A stretch of DNA of 64,000 nt from Sphingomonas chungangi (lineage in GTDB: Bacteria > Pseudomonadota > Alphaproteobacteria > Sphingomonadales > Sphingomonadaceae), in assembly GCF_013778325.1 (NCBI RefSeq), contig NZ_JACEIB010000027.1:186001-250000 (forward strand), in the 5' to 3' direction. This document shows, piece by piece, positions 43,603 through 52,832 of the stretch. Made by a program: the position numbers and the translations under genes. How positions within the stretch are numbered: the first letter of the stretch is position 1; every line of letters begins with the position of its first letter. Below the pieces are notes generated by a model. The model was not told the origin of the DNA. It ran no database searches and was given only the letters and a program-made list of their open reading frames with translations.

Positions 43603-44583
43603 CTAGGCGAGCAGGCCCCTCGCCCACCGATCGAACAGCAAAGGCCAGAGCGAGCCGGGGTTGCTGTCCGGCAGGCTGACACCGAAGCCATGCCCGCCGT
43701 TGCGGATCAGATGCGCCTCCACCGATACGTCGTGCGCGCGACAGGCGGCGAGCCATTGCTCGCTGCACGACGGCGGCACGACAGTGTCGTCGAACGCCTG
43801 GAGCAGGAAGCAGGGCGGCGTGCGCGCATCGACATGCAGCACCGGCGAACGATGGTCGATCAGTTGCGGTGAAGCGTCCGGCCCGAGCAGGAGCGCGCGC
43901 GAGCCCGGATGAGTGCCGGGCATCCTCAGCGTGGTGACGGCGTAGATTAGCCCGGAAAAATCCGGCCGGGCCGGCAAGCGATCCGCTGCGTCGACGGGCA
44001 CATAGACCGCCTCGTTATAGGCCGTCGTCAGGCTGGCCGCGAGGTGTCCGCCCGCCGAGAAACCCAGCGTGCCGACCCGCGCCGGATCGACGCCAAAGCC
44101 CCTCGCTCCAGCCCTGATCAGCCGGATCGCGCGCTGCGCATCCTGCAACGGCACGTCGGAACGATGCTGCCACCCGTCGCCCGGGAGGCGATAGGCGAGC
44201 AGGAAGATCGTGTAGCCGAGCGCCCCGAAGCGTTTCGCGACATCCAGCCCTTCGTGCGACACCGCCTCATAGGCATAGCCGCCGCCGGGGATAGTCAGCA
44301 GCCCGATGCCGTTGGGTCGCGCGGGACGCAGCACGTAGAGCGTCGGATCGGCGACGCCGCGCAACTGGAGGTCGGGCTGGGCCGCCGTGCCGTGGAGCTG
44401 GAGATCGGGCCTGGGCAGCGTCGCGCCCGCACCCGGCGGCCGGCTCGGCCAGAGACGGATCGCCTCCTTGGGCGGCCATGCGGGCATGGCCGGTTGCTGC
44501 GCCAACAGCGGCCCTGCCACGCCCGCCACAACCGCCGATCCGATCAACGCCCGCCGGTCGATCACGTCAGTGCCACCGGCCAT
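43603..44583 (-). CDS. Exported alpha/beta-hydrolase (acetylxylan esterase-like)
   Basis: A 326-residue esterase with a twin-arginine-like signal (IDRRALIGSAVVAGVAG, cleavage near LLAQQ). The oxyanion/nucleophile region is IPGGGYAYEAVSHEG and the catalytic Ser lies in GTLGFSAGGHLAAS, with His in NGGHGFGV near the C-terminus. It matches the BD-FAE/acetylxylan esterase group that removes acetyl or feruloyl esters from plant polysaccharides. A GTG at 44565, overlapping the GH43 stop (GTGA), is an alternative start. It follows the GH43 gene, so both likely act on the same polymer. Confidence 0.85.
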   Translation of the reverse strand: MAGGTDVIDRRALIGSAVVAGVAGPLLAQQPAMPAWPPKEAIRLWPSRPPGAGATLPRPDLQLHGTAAQPDLQLRGVADPTLYVLRPARPNGIGLLTIPGGGYAYEAVSHEGLDVAKRFGALGYTIFLLAYRLPGDGWQHRSDVPLQDAQRAIRLIRAGARGFGVDPARVGTLGFSAGGHLAASLTTAYNEAVYVPVDAADRLPARPDFSGLIYAVTTLRMPGTHPGSRALLLGPDASPQLIDHRSPVLHVDARTPPCFLLQAFDDTVVPPSCSEQWLAACRAHDVSVEAHLIRNGGHGFGVSLPDSNPGSLWPLLFDRWARGLLA

Positions 44584-45600
44584 CCGTCGGCATCCCAGCG
44601 CAGTTCGGCGAGGCGGAGGGTCGGCGCGGCGTCATGCTCGGCATCGTAGGCATGGTAGACGATGATGTCGCGGTCCTTGTCGTGGAAGAGGCCGCAATGG
44701 CCGGGGCCGTGCCAGCGCGTGCCGCCCCGGGGACGCTCGATGAGGACGGTCTTGGCGGCACCCTCCATCATCGGCTTGCCTTCCTTGTCCACGTAAGGTC
44801 CGGTGACCGTCTTCGATCGTCCGCACGCGACGAAGTAGTTGGAGGCAAGCTTGCGACAACAATAATCGTAGCTGGCGAAGAGATAGTAATAATCGCCATG
44901 GCGGAAGATGAAGCCGCCCTCGATCGGGTTATCCGCCCCTTCCGGCGCGGGGCGATAGGCGAGCGACCACATACGCGTGTCTCCGGGCGCGCTTGCCCGT
45001 TTTTTTGTCGAGCTTGATCAGCTTGAGGCCACCCCAATAGCTGCCGAACTCCAACCAATCCTCGCCGTTCGCGTCGCGGACGAAATTGGAATCGATCGCG
45101 TTGTAGCCGATGCTAGGATGCGTCTCGACGACGAGGCCGTGATCGGTCCACTTGTAGTGGGGTGCATTGCGATCGAGCGTCGGCGTCGTCGCGAAGCCCG
45201 TCACCGATCGCATCGATCCGCCGGTCGAGACCGAATAATACATCCGGTACAGGCCATCGACATAGGAGATGTGCGGCGCCCAGACGCTCTTCGCGTCGGG
45301 GATCGCCTCATGCGCCCAATCGGGGATGCCGAAAGGCGGATCGTTGTCGGTCCAATTCTGGAGATCCTTGGAGATGCGCCAGCTCGGCCCCGGCTTGCCG
45401 GCCCAGCCGCCCGATCCGAAGACATGATAGGTGTCGCCCTCGCGGATCATCACCGGATCGTGCAGGCCGGTGTGATAGCCGGTGAGATGCGCGTTCAGCG
45501 TGTCCGGCGCCGTATCGGCTGCAGCGGCGCGGGGGAGCAGCGAGACGGCGGAGAGCGACAGCGCCCCTTTCAGCAATCCACGGCGGTCGGCGGCGATCAT
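44562..45600 (-). pseudogene. GH43 arabinan endo-1,5-alpha-L-arabinosidase, frameshifted
   Basis: Two frames together make one GH43 protein of about 345 residues. The 5' part (45600 to about 45000) has a signal peptide with DRRGLLKG, the catalytic-base region LHDPVMIREGDTYHVF, WAPHISYVDGLYRMYYSVST and NAIDSNFV. The 3' part (44562-44972) holds the general-acid Glu in NPIEGGFIFRHGDYYYLFAS and the C-terminus. The break lies in a 7-base homopolymer (T run 45000-45006, A run on the coding strand). Removing one base restores a continuous protein through KLDKKRASAPGDTRMWSLAY. As written the gene cannot make an active enzyme; sequencing error or real decay are both possible. Confidence 0.85.
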
Positions 45601-45830
45601 CGGCGGGGCTCCTTGCAGGACTGGGCGGGGAGAGGCGAAAGCGGCGGCGGGCCGTCGGTCATGCGGATCGGCAGGATGCGGCCATCCTTGGCATAGCGGA
45701 TCGCGTCGATCGCGACCTGCCGCGTGCCCTGATACGGGCCGGGTCCGAGGCGACGGTGGGATCGGGAAACTTGCCGATATCCTGCGCGACGATCGCGTCG
45801 ACGATCTGGTCCGAATTGCGCTTGATCAAT
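45601..45830 (-). pseudogene. Remnant of a second hydrolase gene plus leader before GH43
   Basis: In one frame the minus strand here reads LGPGPYQGTRQVAIDAIRYA then KDGRILPIRMTDGPPPL and stops two bases before the GH43 start. This looks like the C-terminal end of a GH43-type beta-xylosidase or arabinofuranosidase. The segment nearer 45830 is in another frame (SDQIVDAIVAQDIGKFPDPT). No start codon with a ribosome-binding site covers the block. I interpret it as a decayed gene end that now serves as the GH43 leader. The family of the remnant is an estimate. Confidence 0.4.
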
Positions 45831-45844
45831 TTATCCGATAAATG
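45830..45844. promoter_or_regulatory. Palindromic operator, site 1 (GH43 operon)
   Basis: ATTTATC-C-GATAAAT is a perfect 7-1-7 palindrome in an otherwise GC-rich region. It is upstream of the minus-strand GH43-esterase operon and downstream of the dehydratase gene. A nearly identical site is at 47758 and weaker relatives are at 50415 and 52831. Confidence 0.65.
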
Positions 45845-45910
45845 AGAAATACGCTACGATTTTATGGTAAAAATTGCTGCGCTGTTCGGGGTGCGGAAAT
45901 CCGCGGATGA

Positions 45911-47710
45911 TCAGTGGCTGTCCCGCGGGATTCCGAAAGTCCGGTCGATCTTCTGGAAGCGTTCGGCGCCTTCGAGGATCGCGCCAGTGCCGAGCTGGCC
46001 GACATCGCGACGCTGGATCTCCTGCCACGGAGTCTGCGATGGCGGATAGGCATAGCCGCCCGCGGCATCCAGATCGGCCCGGCGACGTTCCAGTTCGCCA
46101 TCCGCGAGCAGCACGTCCACCCGCCCCTTGCCGAGATCGACGCGCAGGCGATCATAGGTGCGCAGCAAGGCGAGATTGCCGCCCGCCGCCGCCTCGGGCG
46201 AAGCGTTGAGGATCGAGGGCGAGCCGCTGGTGCCGGACTGGCGCCCGTCGCCAAGACATGGCAGCTCGGTGACGCCCGCCTTCACCAGATAGCTGGGCGG
46301 TCGCATGTTCACGACCTCCGCCGCACCCGGATAGCCGATCGGCCCGCAGCCTCGGATGACGAGGATGTCGGTGGCGGTGATCGCCAGCGACGGATCGTCG
46401 ATGCGGGTATGATAATCCTCCGGCCCGTCGAACACGATCGCACGCCCCTCGAAAGCGTCGGGGTCGGCGGGGTTGCGCAGGAAGCGATCGCGGAAACCTT
46501 CCGAGATCACGCTGGTCTTCATGATGGCGCTGTCGAACAGGTTGCCGGTCATGACGAGGAAGCCGGCGCGCTGCTTCAACGGCCGGTCGAACGGTCGGAT
46601 CACGTCGGGCGACTGGGTGGTCACGTCGCGGCAATTGTCGCCGATGCTGCGGCCGTTGGCGGTGATGGCGTCCTCGCGGATCGACCCCTGCCGGATCAGC
46701 TCGCCGATCACGGCGGGGACGCCGCCGGCATGATAATAGTCCTCGCCGAGATACTCGCCCGCCGGCTGGAGATTCACCAGCAGCGGGATGTCGTGGCCGA
46801 TCGCCTGCCAGTCGGCCAGGCTCAGCTCCACGCCGACATGGCGCGCGATGGCGGCGAGGTGGATCGGCGCGTTGGTCGATCCGCCGATCGCCGAGTTCAC
46901 CGCGATCGCGTTGAGGAAGGCGTCGCGCGTCATGATGTCGGAGGGCTTCAGATCCTCGCGCACCATGTCGACGATGCGCCGGCCGGTCCGCCACGCCATC
47001 TCGACGCGCTGGCGGTAGGGCGCGGGGATCGCCGCCGAGCCGGGAAGCTGCATGCCCAGAGCCTCGGCCAGCGAATTCATCGTCGTCGCCGTGCCCATAG
47101 TGTTGCAATAGCCGGTGGACGGCGCCGAGGAGGCGACCAGATCGACGAAGCCGGTATAGTCGATCTCGCCCGCGGCCAGCATCTGCCGCGCCTTCCACAC
47201 GATCGTGCCGGAGCCGGTGCGCTCGCCCTTGAACCAGCCGTTGAGCATCGGGCCGACCGACAGCGCGATGGCAGGCAGATCCACCGTCGCCGCCGCCATC
47301 AGCAGAGCCGGGGTGGTCTTGTCGCAGCCGATCGTCAGCACCACGCCGTCGAGCGGATAGCCGTAGAGCGTCTCGACGAGACTGAGATAAGCGAGGTTGC
47401 GGTCGAGCCCGGCGGTGGGCCGCTTGCCGGTCTCCTGGATCGGATGGACCGGGAATTCCACGGGCACGCCGCCCGCCTCGCGGATGCCGTCCTTCACGCG
47501 CTCGGCGAGGACGATGTGGTGGCGGTTGCACGGCGAGAGGTCGCTGCCGGTCTGCGCGATGCCGATGATCGGCCGGTCGGACTGCAATTCCTCGCGGCTG
47601 ATTCCGTAATTCAGATAGCGCTCCAGATAGAGCGCCGTCATGTCCGGGCGCGCGGGGTCGTTGAACCACGCTCGCGAACGCAATCCGCGTGGCGTATCGG
47701 TGTCGGACAA
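45911..47710 (-). CDS. IlvD/EDD-family sugar-acid dehydratase
   Basis: A 599-residue Fe-S dehydratase close to L-arabonate/D-galactonate type members. Candidate cluster cysteines are Cys61 (DLSPCNRHH), Cys129 (IGCDKTTPA) and one near 200 ([11 protein letters not shown]). In this cluster it probably turns D-galactonate into 2-keto-3-deoxygalactonate. The enolase-family galactonate dehydratase DgoD is absent here. The TTG start at 47710 is chosen because GGAGGG lies six bases upstream. Divergent from the sugar dehydrogenase gene, with operator 47758 between. Confidence 0.88.
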   Translation of the reverse strand: MSDTDTPRGLRSRAWFNDPARPDMTALYLERYLNYGISREELQSDRPIIGIAQTGSDLSPCNRHHIVLAERVKDGIREAGGVPVEFPVHPIQETGKRPTAGLDRNLAYLSLVETLYGYPLDGVVLTIGCDKTTPALLMAAATVDLPAIALSVGPMLNGWFKGERTGSGTIVWKARQMLAAGEIDYTGFVDLVASSAPSTGYCNTMGTATTMNSLAEALGMQLPGSAAIPAPYRQRVEMAWRTGRRIVDMVREDLKPSDIMTRDAFLNAIAVNSAIGGSTNAPIHLAAIARHVGVELSLADWQAIGHDIPLLVNLQPAGEYLGEDYYHAGGVPAVIGELIRQGSIREDAITANGRSIGDNCRDVTTQSPDVIRPFDRPLKQRAGFLVMTGNLFDSAIMKTSVISEGFRDRFLRNPADPDAFEGRAIVFDGPEDYHTRIDDPSLAITATDILVIRGCGPIGYPGAAEVVNMRPPSYLVKAGVTELPCLGDGRQSGTSGSPSILNASPEAAAGGNLALLRTYDRLRVDLGKGRVDVLLADGELERRRADLDAAGGYAYPPSQTPWQEIQRRDVGQLGTGAILEGAERFQKIDRTFGIPRDSH

Positions 47711-47757
47711 GATCGACCCTCCCTGCGCCGGCCATGACAATCGGGCGGCAATTTTCT

Positions 47758-47772
47758 ATTTATCAGATAAAT
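47758..47772. promoter_or_regulatory. Palindromic operator, site 2 (dehydratase / dehydrogenase)
   Basis: ATTTATC-A-GATAAAT is a perfect 7-1-7 palindrome, the same as site 1 except for the central base. It lies between the divergent dehydratase and galactose dehydrogenase genes, in a position to control both. Confidence 0.7.
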
Positions 47773-47801
47773 GCGATTCGTTTCGGAAGCAAGGACCTGA
47801 T

Positions 47802-48725
47802 GTGACAACCACGGCTCTAGCGATCATCGGCGCGGGAAAGATCGCGCGCGACCAGCATATGCCGGCCATTGCGGGTAGCGAAGCCTTTATGCTGACCGCG
47901 ATCGTGGATCCGGCGTTGCCCGATCTGGGGGTTCCGGTATTCGCCTCGCTCGCCGGTCTGTTGAAGGCAGGGCCGGCGGTCGATGCCGTCGCAATCTGCA
48001 CGCCGCCGCAGGTGCGGACCGGACTCGTGCTGGAGGCGATGGCGGCCGGGCTGCATGTGCTGATGGAAAAGCCGCCCGCCGCGACCTTGAGCGAAGTCGC
48101 CGCGATCGAGGCGGCGGCGCGGCCCGGTCGCACCGTCTATGCCACCTGGCACTCGCGCTTCGCCCCGATGGTGGCGCCCGCGCGTGACTGGCTGGCAGGG
48201 CGCACGATCCGCTCCGGCCGGCTCGTCTGGCGCGAGGACGCGCATCGCTGGCATCCGGGGCAGCACTGGCTTTGGCAGCCAGGCGGCATGGGGGTGTTCG
48301 ATCCGACGATCAACGCCTTCTCGATCCTGACCGCGATCACGGATGCGCCGTGGAGCATCGCCCGCTCCGATTTCCAGATCCCGGTGGGGCTGCACGCGCC
48401 GATCTCGGCACAGCTGGAGATGCGGGTGGGCGGCGCGCCTGTCGCGGCGGACCTCCATTTCCACGACGACGATACGGCCGAATGGACGATCGCGCTGGAG
48501 ACGGAGGGTGGCGGCACGCTCGAACTGCGCGACGGTGGCGCGACGCTGATCCTCGATGGCGGCGAGAGGCGGCACCAACCCAAGGCGGAATATCCGGCGA
48601 TCTACGCGCATTTCGCGGCGCTGATCGCGGGTAGCCGATCGGAGGTGGACGCCCGCCCGCTCCGGCTGGTGGCTGACGCCTTCCTGCTGGCGCGGATCAG
48701 CGAAGCGGAAGCGTTCGAGCCCTAA
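47802..48725 (+). CDS. Gfo/Idh/MocA-family sugar dehydrogenase (galactose 1-dehydrogenase-like)
   Basis: A 307-residue oxidoreductase with GTG start. The NAD(P)-binding Rossmann motif is AIIGAGKIARDQHMPAIAGS and the second signature is LMEKPPAATLSEVAAIEAAA. The substrate helix has RWHPGQHWLW. Related enzymes oxidise D-galactose or L-arabinose at C1. With the lactonase, dehydratase, kinase and aldolase genes around it, oxidation of galactose to galactono-lactone is the best guess. Cytosolic. Confidence 0.84.
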   Translation: MTTTALAIIGAGKIARDQHMPAIAGSEAFMLTAIVDPALPDLGVPVFASLAGLLKAGPAVDAVAICTPPQVRTGLVLEAMAAGLHVLMEKPPAATLSEVAAIEAAARPGRTVYATWHSRFAPMVAPARDWLAGRTIRSGRLVWREDAHRWHPGQHWLWQPGGMGVFDPTINAFSILTAITDAPWSIARSDFQIPVGLHAPISAQLEMRVGGAPVAADLHFHDDDTAEWTIALETEGGGTLELRDGGATLILDGGERRHQPKAEYPAIYAHFAALIAGSRSEVDARPLRLVADAFLLARISEAEAFEP

Positions 48726-48727
48726 GT

Positions 48728-48753
48728 ATCCTCCCCCTGGCGGGGAGGATTTT
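48728..48753. terminator. Terminator between convergent dehydrogenase and symporter genes
   Basis: ATCCTCCCC (48728-48736) pairs perfectly with GGGGAGGAT (48742-48750), followed by TTT (48751-48753). It lies in the 34-base gap between two convergent genes and can serve the dehydrogenase transcript. Confidence 0.75.
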
Positions 48754-48759
48754 GCTACC

Positions 48760-50346
48760 TCACCACCAGGTCGCGTACAGCGCCACCAGCACCAGGCACA
48801 CCGCCGTCGCGCCGATGTTGAAGCCGGCGTTCGTCGCGTAGCGCACGTCGCCGGTCTCGATCGTGTCCGCCCCCGCCTTGGCCGGGGTCACCAGCGACAC
48901 CACCACCGCCAGCGCCAGCGCGATCAGGAACACCACGCCCATCCGATCCATGAAGGGCAGCGACGACCACTCAGCCTTGAACAGCCACGACAGCAGCACC
49001 GAGGCCACCGCCGCGCAGATCGCGCCCGCCTCGTTGGCGCGCTTCCAGAACAGGCCGAGCAGGAAGATCACGGTGATGCCCGGCGTGAAGAAGCCGGTGA
49101 ACTCCTGGATGAACTGGAACGCCTGTTCGGACGCGCCGACCAGCGGCTTGGCGGTGAGGATCGCGATGATGATCGCCACGATCGCGGCGATCCGGCCGAC
49201 CAGCACGAGGTGCCGCTCGTGGCCCTGCTTGCCCTCCTGCGCCGCCTGCCCCTTCATCTTGGCATAGACATCGAGCGTGAAGATGGTCGCGATCGAGTTG
49301 ATCTTGGACGCGGTGGACGCGATGATCGCCGCGATCAGCGCCGCGAAGACGAGGCCGAGCAGACCGGTCGGCAGCAACCGCATCATCGTCGGATACGCCT
49401 CGTCCGGTTTCGGCAGGCCCGGCGCGAGCAGCACGGCGGCGATGCCCGGCAGCACGATGATCACCGGCATCAGCAGCTTGAGACCGGCGGCGAAGATGAT
49501 GCCCTTCTGCGCTTCGGGCAGATCCTTCGCGGCGAGCGCGCGCTGGATGATATACTGGTTGAAGCCCCAGTAGCTGAGGTTCGCGATCCACATGCCGCCG
49601 ATCAGCACCGAGAGGCCGGGCAGGTCGGTATAATGCGGATCGCCCTTCTTCAGGATCATGTGGAAGTGATCGGGGATGCTGCTCGTCAGCTTGTGCCAGC
49701 CCGCCAGGATGTCCTGCCCATCACCGAGCTTGCCGAGCGTCAACCAGGCTATGATCAGGCCGCCCAGCACCAGCAGGGTCACCTGCACGATGTCGGTGAG
49801 CGCCACCGCCTTCAGCCCGCCGCGGATCTGGTAGAGCAAGGCGAAGGCGCCCAGGATCACCAGCGCAAGCATCTGGTCGATCCCCGCCACCTTGGTGACG
49901 GCGATCGAACCCAGCCAGATGATCGAGGTGAGGTTCACGAACACGTAGAGCGCGAGCCAGAAGATCGCCATCAGCGTGCGGATGTTCTTCCCGTACCGCC
50001 GCTCCAGGAACTGCGGCATCGTGTAGATCTCGTTGCGCAGGAAGATCGGCAGGAAGAACTTGCCGACGATCAGCAGGGTCAGCGCCGCCATCCACTCGTA
50101 GGAGGCGATGGCGAGGCCGATCGCATAGCCCGATCCCGCCATGCCGACGATCTGCTCGGCCGAGATGTTGGCCGCGATCAGCGAGGCACCGATCGCCCAC
50201 CAGGGCAGGTTCTTGGACGCGAGGAAATAGTCGGTCGTGTCCTTCGGCCCCGCCCCCTTCTTGTCGCGGCTCACCCACTGGGCGAGGCCGAAGATGAAGA
50301 TCGCGTAGATCACGATCACGGCGATATCGATCGGGGCAAGCGACAC
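48760..50346 (-). CDS. Sodium:sugar symporter, SSS family (SGLT-like)
   Basis: A protein of about 528 residues with 13-14 membrane helices. The sodium-solute symporter signatures are TTDYFLASKNLPWWAIGASL and the segment GSGYAIGLAIASYEWMAALT. YWGFNQYIIQRALAAKDLPE is also typical of sugar-type SSS proteins. It probably imports galactose or a related sugar with Na+ across the inner membrane. The GTG start at 50346 fits GGAGG nine bases upstream; the ATG at 50355 would touch that site. Divergent from the lactonase gene. Confidence 0.9.
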   Translation of the reverse strand: MSLAPIDIAVIVIYAIFIFGLAQWVSRDKKGAGPKDTTDYFLASKNLPWWAIGASLIAANISAEQIVGMAGSGYAIGLAIASYEWMAALTLLIVGKFFLPIFLRNEIYTMPQFLERRYGKNIRTLMAIFWLALYVFVNLTSIIWLGSIAVTKVAGIDQMLALVILGAFALLYQIRGGLKAVALTDIVQVTLLVLGGLIIAWLTLGKLGDGQDILAGWHKLTSSIPDHFHMILKKGDPHYTDLPGLSVLIGGMWIANLSYWGFNQYIIQRALAAKDLPEAQKGIIFAAGLKLLMPVIIVLPGIAAVLLAPGLPKPDEAYPTMMRLLPTGLLGLVFAALIAAIIASTASKINSIATIFTLDVYAKMKGQAAQEGKQGHERHLVLVGRIAAIVAIIIAILTAKPLVGASEQAFQFIQEFTGFFTPGITVIFLLGLFWKRANEAGAICAAVASVLLSWLFKAEWSSLPFMDRMGVVFLIALALAVVVSLVTPAKAGADTIETGDVRYATNAGFNIGATAVCLVLVALYATWW

Positions 50347-50414
50347 TCGAACCATCCTCCCTGTCACGCGCCGCTCGGGAGGCAGCTGCGAGGCATGTTT
50401 GTCTTGCCGCCCTC

Positions 50415-50429
50415 ATTTATATGATTATT
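50415..50429. promoter_or_regulatory. Palindrome-like operator, site 3 (symporter / lactonase)
   Basis: ATTTATATGATTATT matches the consensus of sites 1 and 2 (ATTTATC-N-GATAAAT) at 11 of 14 fixed positions. It lies between the divergent symporter and lactonase genes, in a locally AT-rich patch. Confidence 0.5.
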
Positions 50430-50467
50430 AGCCGATGGCAATCCGCGCCGGGCATGGGAGAGCGTTG

Positions 50468-51325
50468 ATGGAGTGCATCTGGCCGCTGGGCGCGACGCTC
50501 GGCGAAGGCCCGCTCTGGGATGTCGACACCCAGGCTTTGTGGTTCGTCGACATCAAGCAGGGGCGCATCCACCGCTGCAACGGGGACGGCAGCGACCGCG
50601 GGACCTTCGAGGTCGGCGGAATGCCGAGCTTCATCCTGCCTCGCGCGGGCGGCGGTTTCGTGGTGGGCGATCGCAGCACGCTCCACCATTTCGACGGCGA
50701 GCGGATCGTCGGCGAGATCGGCCGCGTCGGTGCGCGTGCCGACAACCGCTTCAACGACGCCACCACCGATGCGCGCGGGCGCCTGTGGTTCGGATCGATG
50801 GACAATCTGGAAGCCGAGCGCTCGGGCGTGGTGCACGTCCACGTCGATGGCGCGATCCACATGGCCGGCGGCGAGGCGGTGATCACCAACGGCCCGGCCG
50901 TTAGCGGTGATGCGCGCTGGCTTTACCATGTCGATACGGTCGAGCGGGCGATCTGGCGGTTCGACGTAGCCGACACCAACCAACTGCGCGACGGCGAGGT
51001 CTTCGTTCGTATCGAGGACGGCGCCGGCAATCCGGATGGCGTGACGATCGATGCCGCAGATCATGTCTGGGTCGGCCTGTGGGGCGGCTGGGCGGCGCGG
51101 CGCTACGCGCCGGACGGCACGCTGGTGCAGGAAGTGCGCTTGCCGGTCGCCAACATCACCAAGCTGGCCTTCGGCGGGCCGGACCTCAAGACCGCCTTCG
51201 CCACCACGGCGCGTGCCGGGCTGGACGATGCGGCCTTGGCGGAGCAGCCGCTGGCGGGTGGCATCTTCCGTTTCGCCGTTGATGTACCGGGCGCTCCCGT
51301 CACCCCCGCGAGGCTCGACGCATGA
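50468..51325 (+). CDS. SMP-30/gluconolaconase-family sugar lactonase
   Basis: A 285-residue six-bladed beta-propeller lactonase. Metal ligands of the family are visible: Glu in ATLGEGPLWD, Asn in DNRFNDATTDARGRLWFGSM, and Asp in GAGNPDGVTIDAADHVW. It opens the 1,5- or 1,4-lactone formed by the dehydrogenase. GGGAGA precedes the start at 50468. The stop overlaps dgoK by 4 bases. Confidence 0.9.
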   Translation: MECIWPLGATLGEGPLWDVDTQALWFVDIKQGRIHRCNGDGSDRGTFEVGGMPSFILPRAGGGFVVGDRSTLHHFDGERIVGEIGRVGARADNRFNDATTDARGRLWFGSMDNLEAERSGVVHVHVDGAIHMAGGEAVITNGPAVSGDARWLYHVDTVERAIWRFDVADTNQLRDGEVFVRIEDGAGNPDGVTIDAADHVWVGLWGGWAARRYAPDGTLVQEVRLPVANITKLAFGGPDLKTAFATTARAGLDDAALAEQPLAGGIFRFAVDVPGAPVTPARLDA

Positions 51326-52209
51326 CCATCCTCGGTGACTGGGGCACCACCCGCCTCCGCCTCTTCCGCCTCGAGAATGGCGCGATCGTCGACCGGCTCG
51401 ACGGCCCCGGCATCGGACAGCTCGCCGGCTCGCCCGCCGAGACGCTGGCGGCGACGCTGGCGCCGTGGCGAGAGGCGGCGCGCGACTCCGGCGTCCTGCT
51501 GTGCGGCATGGCGGGATCGCGCAACGGGCTGGTCGAAGTGCCCTATGCCCCCTGCCCTGCCGACGTCGCGGCGTGGCGATCGAGCCTCTCCACCGTTGAG
51601 GTGGCCGGCATCACGGTGTCGGTCGCGCCGGGCCTGAGCAGCGCCAATTTCTCCAGCCACGCCGACGTGATGCGCGGCGAGGAGACGCAGATCTTCGGGG
51701 CCGCCGCGCTCGATCCCACGCTGGCCGAAGGCCGCGCGATGCTCGTCCTGCCCGGCACGCACAGCAAATGGGCCGAGCTGATCGACGGCCGCGTCGAGCG
51801 CTTCCACACCTTCCCCACCGGCGAGTTGTTCGCGCTGCTGCGCGATCATTCGACGCTGACCCGTGCCGGGACGGACTCGACGGGGCGCGAAGAGGGTTTC
51901 GCCGACGGTCTGGCCCGCGCCGGCACCGGCCTGATCGCCGGCCTGTTCGAGGCGCGCGCCGCTCAGTTGATCGAGGGCAAGAGCCTCGGCTGGGCGCTTG
52001 GCCTGCTCTCGGGCCTGCTGATCGGTGGCGAGTTCGCCGAAGCGCTGGCGCTCGCCGGCGACACGCCGGAGCGCATCGCCCTGATCGGCGATCCCGGCCT
52101 CTCGGCGCTCTACCGGCAGGCTGCCGGGAAGCACGGCCTGACCGTCACCCATCTCGACGGCGACGCCTGCGCGATCGCCGGCCTCGCTTTGCTGAAGGAG
52201 CCCGCATGA
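51322..52209 (+). CDS. dgoK: 2-dehydro-3-deoxygalactonokinase
   Basis: A 295-residue kinase that phosphorylates 2-keto-3-deoxygalactonate at C6. Signatures are DWGTTRLRLFRLENG at the N-terminus, MRGEETQIFGA and LPGTHSKWAELIDGRV around the middle, and the C-terminal ALIGDPGLSALYRQA. Translationally coupled to both neighbours, the lactonase upstream and the aldolase downstream. It places the pathway firmly on galactonate, not gluconate. Confidence 0.93.
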   Translation: MTILGDWGTTRLRLFRLENGAIVDRLDGPGIGQLAGSPAETLAATLAPWREAARDSGVLLCGMAGSRNGLVEVPYAPCPADVAAWRSSLSTVEVAGITVSVAPGLSSANFSSHADVMRGEETQIFGAAALDPTLAEGRAMLVLPGTHSKWAELIDGRVERFHTFPTGELFALLRDHSTLTRAGTDSTGREEGFADGLARAGTGLIAGLFEARAAQLIEGKSLGWALGLLSGLLIGGEFAEALALAGDTPERIALIGDPGLSALYRQAAGKHGLTVTHLDGDACAIAGLALLKEPA

Positions 52210-52832
52210 TTATCGACGATATCCTGGCCGAAGGCGCCCCGCCGGTGGTCGCGATCCTGCGCGGCGTGACGCCGGACACGGTAGTCGGCATCGGTGAGGC
52301 GCTCGTCGCGGCCGGCATCCGGCTGATTGAGGTGCCGCTCAACTCGCCCGATCCGATCGAGGGCATCCGTCGGCTGGTGGACGCGATGGGCGACCGCGCG
52401 CTCTGCGGCGCCGGCACCGTGCTGGAGCCGGCGATGGTCGATGCGGTGGCGGGCGTCGGTGGCAGGCTACTCGTCACGCCCAACGTCAACCCGGCGGTGA
52501 TTGCGCGCGGCGTCGAGCTCGGCATGGAGCCCATGCCCGGCTTCGCGACACCGACCGAGGCATTCACGGCGGTCGCGGCGGGGGCGAAGCGGCTCAAGCT
52601 GTTCCCGGCGACGGGCTTCGGCACTGGCTACCTCAAGGCGATCCGCGAGGTGCTGCCGGTAGGTATAAAGGCCTGGGCGGTGGGCGGCACCGGCGCCGCC
52701 AATATCGGAGAATGGCTGGCGGCCGGCTGCGAAGGCATCGGCGTCGGCGGTGCACTCTACAAGGCCGGCGATGATGCCGGGACCGTCGGCGCACGGGCGA
52801 AGGCATTGGTCGAAGCGTGGCGGACCATCTAA
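52206..52832 (+). CDS. dgoA: 2-dehydro-3-deoxy-6-phosphogalactonate aldolase
   Basis: A 208-residue class I aldolase of the KDPG/KDPGal family that yields pyruvate and glyceraldehyde 3-phosphate. Substrate and catalytic motifs are VAILRGVTPDTVV, LIEVPLNSPDP with its Glu, CGAGTVL and the Schiff-base Lys in AKRLKLFPATGFG. Starts at the ATGA overlap with dgoK. Ends just before operator site 4. Confidence 0.94.
   Translation: MIIDDILAEGAPPVVAILRGVTPDTVVGIGEALVAAGIRLIEVPLNSPDPIEGIRRLVDAMGDRALCGAGTVLEPAMVDAVAGVGGRLLVTPNVNPAVIARGVELGMEPMPGFATPTEAFTAVAAGAKRLKLFPATGFGTGYLKAIREVLPVGIKAWAVGGTGAANIGEWLAAGCEGIGVGGALYKAGDDAGTVGARAKALVEAWRTI

Noticed and set aside
45914-47737. A 607-codon plus-strand frame opposite the dehydratase gene
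   Set aside because: It is the antisense shadow of a GC-rich gene; its translation is Arg/Asp/Gly rich with no family motif, whereas the minus strand has a complete IlvD enzyme.
47640-47801. Upstream extension of the sugar dehydrogenase frame ([18 protein letters not shown]...)
   Set aside because: It would overlap the dehydratase gene and run through operator 47758; the GTG at 47802 gives the normal family N-terminus.
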